Source: Halichondria panicea (Eukaryota; Porifera; Demospongiae; Suberitida; Halichondriidae). Taken from it: a stretch of DNA of 64,000 nucleotides. Of this stretch, positions 1-11,934 are shown in pieces. Each line of letters begins with the position of its first letter. Within the stretch, counting starts at the first letter, position 1. The position numbers and the translations under genes are program-made. The stretch lies in contig NC_087388.1 of assembly GCF_963675165.1 (NCBI RefSeq), forward strand, positions 1,094,800-1,158,799, written 5' to 3'. Below the pieces are notes generated by a model. It had not been told where the DNA came from. It was given only the letters and a program-made list of their open reading frames with translations, and ran no database searches.

Positions 1-248
1 CGTGTACCGCGAGGGACTGGCAAACTGTCTATCAGTCACTCGTCTGCTCAACGTCATATTAGCCCTGTAATTGTAACCGCACTTACACTTCAGGGGATTC
101 AGTGCATTCCATAGTAGCTGAATCTCATAGCAAAATTTAACCACATTATCTATAACGATATTCATGTTTAGTAGTGTCATACGATCTATTACACTTCCGC
201 TGAGACGAGTGACTGATAGGTAGTTTGCCAGTCGCTCGCGCTACACGC
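1..248. mobile_element. MITE with about 45-bp inverted ends (left edge of window)
   Basis: Bases 1-45 are repeated in inverted orientation at about 202-248 with a few mismatches. Both arms carry the core ACTGGCAAACT and TCAGTCACTCGTCT. There is no coding potential between the arms. The element may begin before base 1, so no target-site duplication can be checked. Confidence 0.75.
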
Positions 249-411
249 TCGGGCGGCTGTCGCCGCCAGTCTAACTTGAGTTCTGTGAAGCTGTGGCTTA
301 TGCCGTCTATTGCGTTGGTCTAGAAGGCTTGAACACTAGTTTTAACACAGAAGAGACTCTCATCTCTACGTCTAGGATGGTCCTATAGCCAGGTTGTCTT
401 CGAGAGTAGCA

Positions 412-450
412 GTTTGAGGCACCATACAGGCACTGTATGGTGCCTCAAAC
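412..450. repeat. Perfect 18-bp inverted repeat with a 3-nt loop
   Basis: The arm GTTTGAGGCACCATACAG is followed by GCA and then its exact reverse complement. It could be the end product of a MITE or a transcribed hairpin. No flanking direct repeat is visible. Confidence 0.8.
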
Positions 451-1139
451 TAACGCATGCGCACTATCACAAGGCTAGACTCCGCCCAACAGTCCGATGC
501 ATGATGTCATAGTGATTTGTGCACGAGACTGCATGCAACAAATCATCATGCATGTTGCGGTCGTATAATTATGTAATTACAGCTTTGAAATAATAATATT
601 ATTGGAATATGATTTGGAACACCCACTTGGAATAGAAAATACTGCTTTTTAATTTTGACACAAATTAAGCTCCATAAGCTCCACCTCCAAATATTCATTC
701 CAGCCAGTGCACATGCGCAAAGCCACGTGCTGAGCAGACCAAGGTCCCCCACAGAGTTGCAGACTGTTAATGTTCAGCAGCTATCACCATCATCATCATG
801 AGTATTTTTCCGTTGAGCCCAGTTTTCACAGAGCAGCACTGCAACTGCAAGTGGCTTGCCACCCTGTCCTACTAATTCACAAGCAGAACCTGGTTAGCAG
901 CTGCATGATTTAATTGTCACAACTCAAAACAATGCATTTTATAGGATATCTTCAAATGAAGATGTGGCTTAACCACCAGTACCCTCAAAGCAGCAGTACC
1001 CTCATTTCTTTAGCCAGATTGCGTTAGAATCAATCTCAGAGCATGTAACAACAAAAATTTTCTGGGGGAGTGCCCCCACCCCCATTGGTAATTAGTTCAT
1101 CAAGCACCCCCCTATCTCAAATCCTGGCTACGCCCCTGC

Positions 1140-1370
1140 ACTGAACTACACAGATCCTGGAAGAATCAATTTTCTTCTTTCTTGAGGTCCTGGTAAGCCA
1201 CATAATACAGCAATAGATGCATGTAAATAAGTCTTTTCTTCTCAGTGACTTTATATAGATAAGCTAACTTTAATATTCATTATAGAAACTAATATAACAC
1301 TCTAATACTTTTCAGCGAAAGCAAAAACATGGCGAGAGGCATTAGCACAGCGCCAGCTTGAACACTAGTT
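1140..1370. repeat. Dispersed repeat fragment, partner at 43220-43465
   Basis: The motifs GATCCTGG...AATCAATTTTCTTCTTT near 1155 and AGCACAGCGCCAGCTTGAAC near 1345 recur in the same order at 43220-43465, with partial matches near 15030. It has no coding potential and is most likely a non-autonomous transposon fragment. Confidence 0.6.
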
Positions 1371-2079
1371 AACCATGCATTTCTACAACCACTTCTTAGC
1401 AAATGAGACTCCTTAACACTTGTTCTTAATCATTTGCAAGGTCAGGAAAACTCCACACAGCAACCAATGATTCTGCACTGATTTACTGTTACAACTGGTC
1501 CTTAAACATGTATTTGGACTAATCAACAGGACAGTGCAACACAGTGCTGTCAAATGAACCTACTCTTGTTTCTAAAAATGTACAGAAAACTTTAATAAAG
1601 TTCTAAAAACTCCACAAGTATATTGTAACACTTTGACTCTCTACTAACCTTTCTTCATAGAGGTTTTCCTGCAGAAAACAGAGATTTAACACTGGTATAG
1701 CACACATAAGATGATTGCGGGGGTGGCTACACAGTTTTGTGGTCTAAAGCAGATTCATAGCCATCCAATTGTCAAAAGAGTAGAATAGTAAACAAACAAT
1801 TAACACTTGTAACCGCGAGACACGCATATGACACAGCTGCAAGATGTCACTACATGGGTTGTATACTGGGTCACATGAACGTTTCCAATCCCTGTCTCTA
1901 TTATCTATGGCTCCAGTTCTTTCCCATATTAACCTTTGCAACCTTGCTCTTCATTCACATGCATAGGCCTACATTCCAGCTGTCACTTGCTGTCTATTAC
2001 TTCTACTACCTTGCTATTAACCTTGCTTTTTATCCTGACTCTTCATTCTACTAGATCTATTAGCCTCGACTCCAGCCTC

Positions 2080-2127
2080 TAGCCTCGATTCCAAGCCGCC
2101 TTTCTCAGCGGCTTGGAATCGAGGCTA
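2080..2127. mobile_element. Mini-hairpin element of the TAGCCTCG family
   Basis: A 48-bp near-perfect palindrome begins TAGCCTCGATTCC and ends GGAATCGAGGCTA. It is the same family as 13550-13596, 35958-36019 and the ends of 12345-12857. Here the flanks do not form a clear direct repeat. A related copy without a right end follows at 2174-2235 and shares its interior with 57211-57269. Confidence 0.7.
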
Positions 2128-3739
2128 GAGCCCCTCCTACTTCACTTGTTACTTGGAAAAACAAGCTTTGAACTAGCCTCGATCCCAGGCCGATCCGTCT
2201 CTAATTGAACGCTAGGTCGCCTCCTCGGCCTGGTATTGATTGTATCTGGGCATGACCGGAAACTGGTAAGTATCAGCTATGTACTGTAAAATCTTCAGTT
2301 TATCACAGTTGGCTAAAAATACAGCGATATAATGATATAATCAATCTACACTACTTGAGTGTACATTTTCGAGGACCTACTCTATGTACCTAATTCTATG
2401 CAACCACAACACTTTAGCTGGATTTCCTCCGCAACTGCCATAATAATCTCCTCACGTTATCCAACAATATATACATGACTTGCATCATCAATGTATAGTA
2501 TACAACTCTGTGCAGAAAATAATTATTATACATACATATACATGCCTTGGCTTTTTGGAACACAGCATCACCCGTTTTAGATGAATACAGTGAATCAAAA
2601 TTAAATGACCAGATGTGCGATTGATGAAGCCAATGATGTGTGTGACTTGACAGAATCTAAACATTCGAGTAATGTATGGGCAAGAGTACACTCTTGGTAT
2701 ATATGCGTTAGTCACCCATCCATTTGATTTCATAATCTGAAACTTCCTGTTTGAATAAAATCTACTTGTGGTAGTTTATAGTGTCTAACTTGGGGTTGAA
2801 GAAGCCTTGAAAAATAATTATATAGGTCACACGCACCAGTCTTCCTGTGAAAAGAAGTGAGAAGCCGCCACATAACGAAAAGTTTCATGCATAATTACAA
2901 TCACACGTGTATGCCAGCTAAAATTATGATAACTGAACCTCATTCTATGGGTTAGTCAGCACCTTCATTTCTTCGTGACGTATGGAAAAAGAATCCCAAA
3001 GTGCTGGCAACATACATAACTGCATATTGCACTAGATCATTACGTATATTTGCATAACGATGTTATTATATCATTATTATACGATTATATCAGTTCAAGT
3101 CAGCAAGCAATGATTTATGTCAGTTGTGTGCTGGTTTATGTCTATACGGCTTAATTTTGTATAATTAGAGAACAATTAAGCACGTTTTAAAATAGAATAA
3201 TAGATGAAATTTATGGGCCTGATTTGAGCCATGACAACTTATTCAGGAGTTGCTTGTACTCGAGTCACGGTTTGGCTCTTCATACTACAATCCCAACCAC
3301 AGCTCGATAGGCTGGTCTGTGTATATACAGTGTTGACAAGCTGGTCATAATGACTTGATGAAATGACGTTCTCCAAGCGGTGCATTTGTAAATTGTGTGG
3401 GTGGATATAGATGCCAAGCGTGATATTATGTAATCCTTTTGAGCCTTCTGGCCGTCTCTGGTGGGCGGTCTCTGGTGGCATCCTTCCTTCTGCATGCTTT
3501 CGCTTTGCTGACTTTTTCGTAAAGGGTGCATTCCCTAAGAACCTCACTTCTGCAGCGTCCTCCAATTCTTGTCACGTTCCGAGGTTTGCCATTGCAAGGT
3601 CTGTGACATTTGCATGCATCAGGCCAAGAAGATGGTCCAGTGTGTGAGCCTGTTTTTAATAACAATGATTTGCAAATCGAAAATGTGGTCGAAACGATTG
3701 AGGTACCGGCCGTGGAAGGGGATGTCGACAAAGGAGACT

Positions 3740-3958
3740 TTGTAATTCGGATTGAAGCAGTGAGACGACACCTGATCATAATTAGTAAGCACAGTACTGA
3801 TAATTATTGATTGCACTATTTATAGGGACAACTCTACTCTATTAATAACAGTCGTGCTGAATGGTCATGTACGCATTTAGAAGATGCGTTAATCAAATAC
3901 TTGCAGCCATCTTATACCGGAGGATACAATAGTTCACATGCATACTGCAATGGTCAAC
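3740..3958 (+). pseudogene. Decayed ankyrin supra-repeat remnant
   Basis: The + strand here aligns in order with pieces of the 306-bp ankyrin unit of genes A and B. GAAGCAGTGAGAC, CACCTGATCA and AGTAAGCACAGTACTGAT match the VETVRHLISKHSAD block. GCTGAATGGTCATGT and GATGCGTTAATCAAA match the NGHVHVLDALVKE block. CATGCATACTGCAATGGTCA matches the HYAC..GGH block. Indels and stop codons prevent translation. The nearest intact array starts at 16590, so this is an outlying relic of the gene family. Confidence 0.72.
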
Positions 3959-4083
3959 AATAGGAGTGCACCGCTGCAAAATTGTAAAATGTGTGCTTTG
4001 CTACTATAGTGTTTCAAGTTAGTGCATGTAGTGCTCTAATGTAATGCTTTTTGGAGCAGATTATAGGAACATACTGCAAGCTA

Positions 4084-4253
4084 CAGTGGAACCCCTCTAT
4101 AACGGACATCTTTGGGGAACAATGTTTTCGCCTTTATACAGAGGTGGCCTTTGTTGAGAGGTTGTTTTGTTCATTTGGGACCTGGGTGCCTGGCCGTTAT
4201 AATTATAGCAGCTGGCCTTTATTCGGAGGTGGTTGTTAACAGAGGTTCCACTG
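4084..4253. mobile_element. Pogo-like MITE flanked by TA
   Basis: A 170-bp element with ends CAGTGGAACCCCTCTATAAC and GTTAACAGAGGTTCCACTG sits between TA dinucleotides. The end style and TA target are typical of Tc1/mariner-pogo non-autonomous elements. Relatives lie at 28829-28998, 15947-16124 and 11935-13281. Confidence 0.8.
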
Positions 4254-5770
4254 TAATTGATAGTAATCCCTATGCACTCATGACACTTTTGCAGGCACTG
4301 CTGGAGTATTTGGCATTAATTTGATTTCCTTTGCAACTACCATAACATATTTTATATTGTTTGTCACAATACTTAACATGATTGTACCAAGGACGCCCTT
4401 GATTGCACTATACAACTCTTGACATTGTAAACTGGTTCTCACTCAACACATGTATATAAATACCTGTTATGGCTTTTTGAAGCCATAGGAGCAGTATCGC
4501 CCTCATTTTGGATGAGGAAAACTTGAAGAGAGATACAGGTACAGCAAATCAGTGTGTGCAATTGATGAAACCATATAGCGTTCCTTCACTTTCATCACAG
4601 TATAGGCCTAATTAAACTGCACCAAGCAAGGAATGCTCACTGCCTCTGCATGTTTCTTTGTGTAAATGCTGTCAAATTAATTAGCCAGATTGATGATTTA
4701 GGCCCTTTGCTAGATCTAACCAGCTATCTGTGAAACACGCGCCAATCTAGTCTTCCTGACATGTGAAAAGAAGTGACGAGCTGACACTTAACGAAAAGAT
4801 TCTTATATAGACACACGTCATGTATAGACACACGTACGCCAGCTAAATTGTTATATCAATAATTTTTATGATACTGGAACACTGAATTGTGTGTGACTTG
4901 ACACATTCATTTTAATTTACCACAACTTCCATTTCCTCTGACATTTTAACTTCCTGTTTGACATGTGCAATAAAATCTCTATACTTGATTTGAAGAAGCC
5001 TTGAAATTAAACAAGCAACCAAGCAGACTGTACCAGTTGTCCCATCACAAGACTAGAGACAAAAAGTGGTTTTCTAAGGTAAAAACTCACTTTTGTGAAT
5101 TCTGATCTGTTTTATGAATAGCTCTCTTTTACATGTTGTTTGTACCACTCTTATGCACACTACCTAACATAAGTGTCTGCATGCAGAAACCTGCTCCCAG
5201 TCCTTTAATTAATAGCTCATCTTACTAATAATTATAGCTAGTGTTTAGAATTTGTATTGATTGTATAGAGGTTATTCTGCATACCATATAATTATTGTGT
5301 ACTATAGGGCTCAGTGAACCCCGGACCCTGGGCCCTAGGATCCAGTGACTCTTAAGATTTAATTAGTGACCCCCATAAACACTGCATAAATTTTACAAAA
5401 CACTCAGTGACCGGGGATCACTGGATCCTCCAATACTGCATGGGTTTTAATAAGTTCAAGGAGGCTCTTTTGGTTGCAAATTTCGAGTCATTGCAAACGA
5501 ATGACACTCAAAGTAAGCGCATGCAATTTCGCTAGAAACGCAGTATATAGGCCTTGTATACCTTCATTCGTAAGGGATTACTCAAACCAGTATGCGAGTA
5601 ACACAATAGTAAATTGTCTTTATATTGTCTGCATGTGTACATGTGTTGCGTGTAGTACAATTGCATTGTGTGCTGCATGTGTGTTGTGTGTAATGGCATT
5701 GTATAGCACAGTGACTCAGTGGCAGTGACTCAGTGGTAGATCCAGGAAAAATGAAAGAGGGATTCCAAAC

Positions 5771-6149
5771 CAGGGCCGTAGATAGCTTAGTGTGCAGGGG
5801 TGGTAAAATAAAAGCTGAACATTTTTTTAGTAAAAAAAGGTCAACTGTTATTTCATATCCTCTGAGTATGGCAACTTGCTGTGGCACCAACTTAGACCAA
5901 CTAAAACAAGGTAGCTTGAGCTAGAAAGGTACTCCTGCTTCCAGAGGCGCAGTGGAGCTCAGAATTTTACCTAAAAAACAGGTCATCACTCGTTCTCAAC
6001 AGTCAGCATGCGCATCAGATAGCCCTGCCCACATCTCAATTTCATTACATCATTCTAATCGATAAAAGCATTGTGCATGTGCAGTATTTTGGCAGATCTA
6101 GAATGCCAGGGGGGCAACTGCCCCCTGCCCCCCGCTGTCTACGGCCCTG
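5771..6149. mobile_element. MITE with 5-bp TSD (CAAAC), proven by an empty site
   Basis: The ends are CAGGGCCGTAGATAG and CTGTCTACGGCCCTG (one mismatch), flanked by CAAAC at 5766-5770 and 6150-6154. The diverged third copy of this segment has the uninterrupted site with one CAAAC at 35673-35677, so the insertion boundaries are exact. The 379-bp interior is non-coding. Confidence 0.88.
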
Positions 6150-6548
6150 CAAACTAACGAGCGCATAGTGCGAATAATTGTGGGGTTACGCCCACTTCCG
6201 GTCACATGTTGTGCAGTAAGATTAAGGAAAATCCCATTCTCAGCCTGGGAAAGTCCCATAATAGACTTGCGTAGAGCTAACTAGCTGCCACGAACAGTCA
6301 ACTAGCTAGCCTATAGGCTAACCATTGACTTTGAACACTCCTTTGGCAGTTGATACATCAAAACAACAGGTACAGGTTACAATGAAAGCATGCCTCGGTG
6401 GAGATGCCAAAGCTACATAACATAAAGCTACTAATACTTTTATACACGTACGTGATGAACATTATTTTGCTGCATGCAAACTAAGAGTGGGTAATGATCG
6501 ACCATGATTGTCGTTAAAAACGATCGATAAAAAGTTCAAGTCTAAAAT

Positions 6549-7427
6549 CATAGATATAAGAGGGAGAGGGATGGGAAACGGAGCACGTGCGCACAATCAC
6601 TTCTGTGTAATGCCAAAAGTTGATCCGCGTTACGGCTCTAGACACCCCGCCAACCCAGCGGGAAATGTTATTACTATCATTCACAGCTCCCCACTGGGAC
6701 TCTTAGTCCTGTGCTGAGCATCCACGCCTACTGTGCATCATATAGAAGCGTTGTGTATCTCACCAAGAGCTTGAAAACTTTCAAAGGCAGTTTTTTGAGT
6801 GTTGTATTATCGTTTCGGCTCTATCTAGTGGCTTTGTGTACCTTCTACAAGGAGAGGCTGTGACTACAGCCCAAAATATTAATGATTCCCTCTTTCTTAA
6901 GTAGCTGGGCATTGTATGCAAGTAAAATCAAAGCCACTTGGCTTTAGGTTGGTAAGTAATGTTCATTTTTGTCTTAGTAAGCTGGTTTTTAAAAGCATAC
7001 TTTTTGGGTACCCATTTAGAAAGTTACATCAATGATTGAATGTAGGTACATGTCTCTTTGTATTCATTGATAGTTGGTTCATCGTATCGGCACAGTAATT
7101 TACAACAGAACTTTGCTACATTTCCATAATTCTCTATCATGTCTGTGACTGTACTGGAATACTCAACGGTACAGACAGAGCTCCTCTCAAGAATTTGCTG
7201 TCCAAGCTGCTTTTTACTGCTTGGAGGGTCTCACTAACTATTGCTGCTACCTTGTTGTGACTGTTCCACTAGCCATTGCTAATACATGGAGCTCAGTAGC
7301 TAGTTTATAGCCTAGTACTAGCTAAAAGCATGGGTTGGAGGAAATAAAGAAGAAAACATTGACCGAAACGCGGATCGTCAATGCTATTTACGTAGCGTTT
7401 CCCATCCCTCTCCCTCTTATATCTATG
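6549..7427. mobile_element. MITE with CATAGAT...ATCTATG ends and 7-bp TSD
   Basis: An 879-bp element has long inverted ends that share the core GGGAGAGGGAT. It is flanked by the 7-bp direct repeat CTAAAAT at 6542-6548 and 7428-7434. It belongs to the same end family as 40874-42318. There is no transposase frame. Confidence 0.82.
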
Positions 7428-7439
7428 CTAAAATTAATG

Positions 7440-7805
7440 GATGCCATCAGCAGAGCCTTGCAGCTCTATTCTCACTCTTGCAGCTACCAATAGGATACAA
7501 TAGCTAGCGTTCTAGTGCAGAGCTAACTAGTAAGTAGAGTAGCAACACTCGGTAAACAAGTTTGGCTGCGTGCTCTTCTGAAAAGGTCTGAAAAGGCTAC
7601 AATGGCATTCCAAGTAAGCAAAACTAGGCATAACTCGAGAACGAAGCTTTATTTTGCAAATCCACGAATGAAAACATTACTAGAAGCCTATAGAAACTCT
7701 TACTTGCACTTCATTGATCCTTGAGCATCTGTAGCAGTCTACACAAACAGACACACACAAACACACTACCGTATACCTCGCTTGCGCATGCGCACCGAGG
7801 CATAA
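7440..7805 (-). repeat. Dispersed repeat of the CGAGGTATAC/GTGTGT family
   Basis: In reverse orientation this matches 10690-11213 and 14057-14281. Shared blocks include a CA/GT tract, TGCACTTCATTGATC, and a fragment about reading of exposed A/T-rich sequence ending at TTGCAGCTACCAATAG. The right end TACCTCGCTTGCGCATGCGC is mirrored at 7963-8000. It has no coding potential. Confidence 0.6.
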
Positions 7806-8009
7806 TCATTGATACAACAGCTACAAATCATACAATAGCTACAAAAACTGATAGAAAGCTAGCTGGTAGCTGTACTAAAGCCATAATAGCTAGCCTGGCT
7901 GAAAGGGGGGATCCGCGGCACCCTGAGATCTCCCCCTGGATCCGCCACTGAGTGTTACCTAATTATGCCTCAGTGCACGTGCGCAAGCGAGGTATACGAT
8001 AGTGTATTT

Positions 8010-8040
8010 GTGTGCGTGTGCGTGTGTGTGTGTGTGTGTG
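8010..8040. repeat. GT microsatellite
   Basis: An imperfect GT-rich tract whose length differs from its counterpart in copy 2 (about 32759-32794). This gives a length polymorphism between the two segmental copies. Confidence 0.85.
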
Positions 8041-9419
8041 CTGTTTAATAAATGTCAACTGATCACCATACTCACAAATCCCTACTATAATATACACTTT
8101 CAATTTATGCCATCAGTGTCATGCAATACATCAGTCCCACTTTCAATTTATGCCTCAGTGTCATGCAATACATCATCATGTCAGTATCAAGTTTTTTACC
8201 TTTACTATAGTAATTCTACTTATAAAGGTGCTATAATTATTATAGTGTTTATTTAGTGATGTTATATACTTGTGCTTGGCTCGGTATTGACGGAGGCCCG
8301 AGGGTTGCAGGCCCGAGCAAACACCACTACCATAGCCAATATTATCCAATGTGCGCACAAGTGAAGCTGTGTAACAAACTGATTTGTTGCATCTCCGAGT
8401 CACATCATTCCTTTTATAGGACACCTAGTAGACAAATGCTTGTGGTGTGTTGCGCATGCACTGGATGTCATGAAATACTTAACGCTGACCACAGTTAAAT
8501 TTAACCATGCATGTATTACTATATACAAGTGATGTTTTCAGGTATGCATGGGGTAGGTGGGTGGTCTTTATGTGTAACTTCAGCCTTACTGTGCATGCCA
8601 ATATAAACTGGTGGAGTGTTTAATATTGTTGGCATAAATAGTCTTCTTGCATTTCTTGCTGAAATTAGCGTGGGAAGTATGCTTTGCGCACAGAGACCAT
8701 GCAGTCACTTTAGGCATAGCTAGCAGGTTCCTACCTGGAAACTGTGCTTTATATATACGGTTCAAATGCAAAGAACACTCATCCTCGTTTAGATGAGGAC
8801 ATCTTGGAGAGATGCAGCAAATCAGTTGATCATCAATGGAAAAACCTTGAAACAGTTGTGACTTGGTTGTGTATGACATCCAACAAGCATACAAGAGTGT
8901 ACCTTCGCTTACTACAGTAGACCAACACTTGCACTGACATGCATACAGAAATTAGAAATTAATACTCATGCATGCAAGCATGCAAGTTCCTCATTACCCT
9001 TTTTTTTGGTATCATGAATGCTGTCAAACTGATGAATCAGATTCAGTTAGCTAGGCCCTTTAAGCTTATCATTGCACATCTATATAATTATATACATGTA
9101 GGTCCAGTCTTCCTGTGAAAAAACGTGAGAAGCCGCCACATAACGAAATGCTTCATGCATAATTACAATCACACGTGTATATGAGAGCTATGTGTGTGGT
9201 TTCTGGGCAAACATTTTGCGGGGGTGTTGCCTCCTTCCCGTAAAATTTATAGTTACGCCCCCTGAATCAGATTGTAAATGTGCATAAAACATCATCATCA
9301 ACTCACTCATATCATAAAACCACACCCATATGATGTCATGGATTAGCATGGATTAGCATGCTTAGCAGCTAATCTGCCACGCCTACTATAGGGTGGGCAT
9401 GCACATGCATGCCGGCACC

Positions 9420-9542
9420 CAGAGGAGGTACGACATCCGCGTGTCATCCGCATGTCTTTAACACACACATTCCTTAGGTCAATGTTCGGAATGTGTGTGT
9501 TAAAGACATACGGATGACACGCGGATGTCGTACCTCCTCTGA
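9420..9542. mobile_element. Long-arm palindromic MITE with 8-bp direct repeats
   Basis: Two arms of about 54 bp (from CAGAGGAGGTACGACATCCG to its complement) are separated by about 14 bp. CCGGCACC flanks the element at 9412-9419 and 9543-9550. The CAG-type end and 8-bp duplication suggest a hAT-like origin. Confidence 0.82.
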
Positions 9543-9675
9543 CCGGCACCTGCAGTTGCCAGACCCTTCTGCGTGGCTTGCATTGTGACCATATGGCAGG
9601 TTATGTAACAGTCACGTGACTATATATCACTGTAATGTAACAAAACCACACCTTGAAAAGTATCATCGCCTTCTG

Positions 9676-10664
9676 ATAAATACCCACTAACATTTTTAAA
9701 TACCCATGGACATAATTATAATAAATACCCATGGACATTTATATACCCATAGACATTTATAAATACCCATGGATATATATAAATACTCATAGATACCCAT
9801 GGACATACAGGGGCGGATCCAGGGGGTGGTTTTGAGGAGCTGAAGCCCCCCCTTTTGAAAAAACTAGATTACTTATGTATTGCTAGTCTGAGGTTACAAC
9901 AATTTTGCCACCAACCTTGTTACTTATGCATCTGCATGTAGACTCACTGGCTTAAGAGATGCTAGACAACAGCCAAGTCTAGCTACTAAGAGTATAAAGG
10001 ATGTACGTAGGCTAGCTAGATCGAACTAATAAAGTGCATAGGTCAACTATTGCTTGCTGAGTCAGCTCCTTGTGTAGCCTAGATCATATCCCAGGCCTCT
10101 CTTCCTAGGCCAAGGAGGCTATTGTGCATGCTGTTGAGCTGCAACATGGAGCAGATCTCAGACTTTTCAGCTAGTTGCAAGGAAGCAGCCTTACCTCCTC
10201 TCACTCTCAGTGCAGTCTGGGTAGGCATTGTGATTCTTTCATGTACCAAGAGTGCATGAATGTAGATTTAACATCTACAGTATACATCCTTTTGTTGATT
10301 AGAACGAGTTTTTTGTATTAACTTTTTCATATTCAGTATTCACTTATTAATATGACAGTTCAAAGGTAAAAGTGTGAGCAAATTGTAAAAAGCAAAAAAT
10401 TTCGCCTCCGGCAAGGCGGGAGGGGGATGCTCCCCCTCCCATACCCACCCCCTGGTTGGCTCTGCCACCCTCGTACGGGGCTTCGCCCCTTTCTACTAGC
10501 CCCCCCCTTTCATTTTTCCTGGATGCGCCCGACATATCATAAATACCCATTAAATGTCTATGGGTATAATTATAATAAATATAATTATTATAATTATATA
10601 TACCCATAGACATTTATAAATACCTATGGACATTTATAAATACCCATGGACATATATATATGTC
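9676..10664. repeat. AT-rich minisatellite split by an insertion
   Basis: Degenerate units built on AAATACCCATGGACATTTAT occupy 9676-9817 and resume at 10531-10664. The transposon at 9818-10530 interrupts the array, so the array is older than the insertion. Confidence 0.8.
9818..10530. mobile_element. Non-autonomous transposon inside the minisatellite
   Basis: A 713-bp element begins CAGGGGCGGATCCAGG and ends CCTGGATGCGCCC. The target repeat GACATA lies at 9812-9817 and 10531-10536. Open frames inside it have no recognisable domain. Confidence 0.75.
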
Positions 10665-10689
10665 TCACTTTTGAGACAAACGGCACCTC

Positions 10690-11213
10690 ATAGTATGTGT
10701 GTGTGTGTCTGCATTGTGTAGACTGCTACAACTGTTCAAGGATCAATGAAGTGCAAGTAAGAGTTTCTATAGGCTTTTCTAGTCATGTTTTCTTGGATTT
10801 TAATTCGTGGATTTGCAAAATAATGCTTTGTTCTCAAGTTTTGCTTACTTGGAATGCCATTGCAGCCTTTTCAGAAGAGTCAGTGCATAGAAAAACTTGT
10901 CCATGCATGGAGTGTTGCTACTCTATTTAGTAGTTAGCTCTGCACTAGAACGCTAGCTATTGGTAGCTGCAAGAGTGAGAAGAGAGAGCTGTAAGGCTCT
11001 GCTGATGCAGCCATTCATTTATATAGACTTGGACTTTTGGCATCAATTGTTTAACAATACCCACTCTTTGTTGTTCTCTGTGTGGTTCTGGATTGCAGCA
11101 AAATTAATGCAAAAAATGTTTATCATAAATTATGATAATTATAATGTGTGTATAAAAGTGTGAAAGCTATTGCAATAACTATGTTATGTAGCTTTGACAC
11201 CTCCACCGAGGCA
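10690..11213 (+). repeat. Dispersed repeat, GT tract to CCACCGAGGC
   Basis: It starts near a GT tract, contains GACTGCTACAACTG, AGTGCAAGTAAGAGTTTCTA and TTAGCTCTGCACTAGAACGC, and ends CACCTCCACCGAGGC. The same order of blocks occurs (either strand) at 6391-7803, 14057-14281, 43740-44256 and in the segmental copies. A non-autonomous transposon family is likely. Confidence 0.65.
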
Positions 11214-11934
11214 TCAGCTGTTGGTGCATACATGTTATACCTTATTACGTAATATTTACTACAATTTAAACCATAATTTGTTGCTGTCAAGTTGTACTTT
11301 GGACTCTAGCATTTAGCCTCGCTATTGTTTAACATTTCCATTCTTTGTTCATGCGAGCCCCACCCAGGGCCTCCATCACTGTATTTTGTGCTCCTGCAGC
11401 CATTTTGTACTCGCTTTGCTCTCTATCTATAAGAATTGTTGGTACAGCAATAAGTGAAGTCAATTGGCATGAATGCTTGCTATAGCTTAGCTACAGTATT
11501 CCAATTGCATATAGCGTAATAGAACCTTATAGGTCTAGCCTGTCTAGTATCACTTAGCTAACTATTTGTTCGTACCGAGAAAGGGCTCAAACATCAGCAC
11601 CCGCAATGCTTTCACTGTATTATTTTGTTGTGTGCCTTAGATTACACATCTAATAACATTTTACCAGCTCATAATTATATTTCCCGCGCTCATCTCAGTG
11701 TACTAAAGCAAAGAGTTGTATCAGTAAACTTGGCAATTCGACCCAGCCTGAAAAATAATGTTCTGAGTCTGCCGTACCCTCGCGAAAATACGCCCACCCT
11801 TTTCTGCAAGAAGTTTAGGCTTATTAGGGGACTGGGTGTATAATCGCGAGTGGTAAGTTTTCACTTGAATATACGCCCACCCGCGGCCTCAAATCAAGGC
11901 TTACACTTATGGTTGATTGCAGTACAGTGGAACC
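11214..11934. other. Non-coding stretch
   Basis: I see no gene. 11770-11900 carries two inverted fragments around GAAAATACGCCCACCC and GGGTGTATAATCGCGAG, which suggests a further degenerate MITE. Confidence 0.45.

Larger units (their letters stand above)
249..2339. other. Non-coding stretch with scattered repeat fragments
   Basis: I find no supported gene here. The stretch holds a short perfect hairpin (412-450), a fragment of a dispersed repeat (about 1140-1370) and two copies of a mini-hairpin element near 2080-2235. 281-350 resembles the interior of the MITE at 12345-12857. The short open frames have no recognisable domains and look like chance. Confidence 0.5.
5731..7950. mobile_element. 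Composite non-autonomous transposon, CAGTGGCGGATCCAG family
   Basis: The outer ends are CAGTGGTAGATCCAGG on the left and CCTGGATCCGCCACTG on the right. The interior matches the simpler copy at 12339-13237 in reverse. It is inflated by at least two insertions: a 379-bp element at 5771-6149, and a roughly 1.4-kb element at about 6391-7803 that itself holds 6549-7427. It has no transposase. Confidence 0.7.
2340..9189. repeat. Segmental duplication, copy 1
   Basis: This segment is repeated at 27085-33888. From 2340 to about 5460 I saw no differences by eye, and nine open frames in this part have identical translations at an offset of +24745. A 9-bp deletion in copy 2 near 5463 changes the offset to +24736. 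Isolated substitutions then appear (for example near 6131, 6195 and 6441), followed by microsatellite and indel differences after 7740. The homology ends at GAGAGCTAT near 9189. It contains no intact gene, only transposons and an ankyrin remnant. Confidence 0.92.

Noticed and set aside
3239..3779. Overlapping frames of 78-117 codons, conserved identically at 27984-28524
   Set aside because: The conservation is explained by the near-identical segmental duplication. In the diverged third copy (34341-34769) the frames are shifted and rearranged, and no domain is recognisable.
10427..10613. Proline-rich or tyrosine/asparagine-rich frames on both strands
   Set aside because: They come from the C-rich end of a transposon and the AT-rich minisatellite, not from coding sequence.
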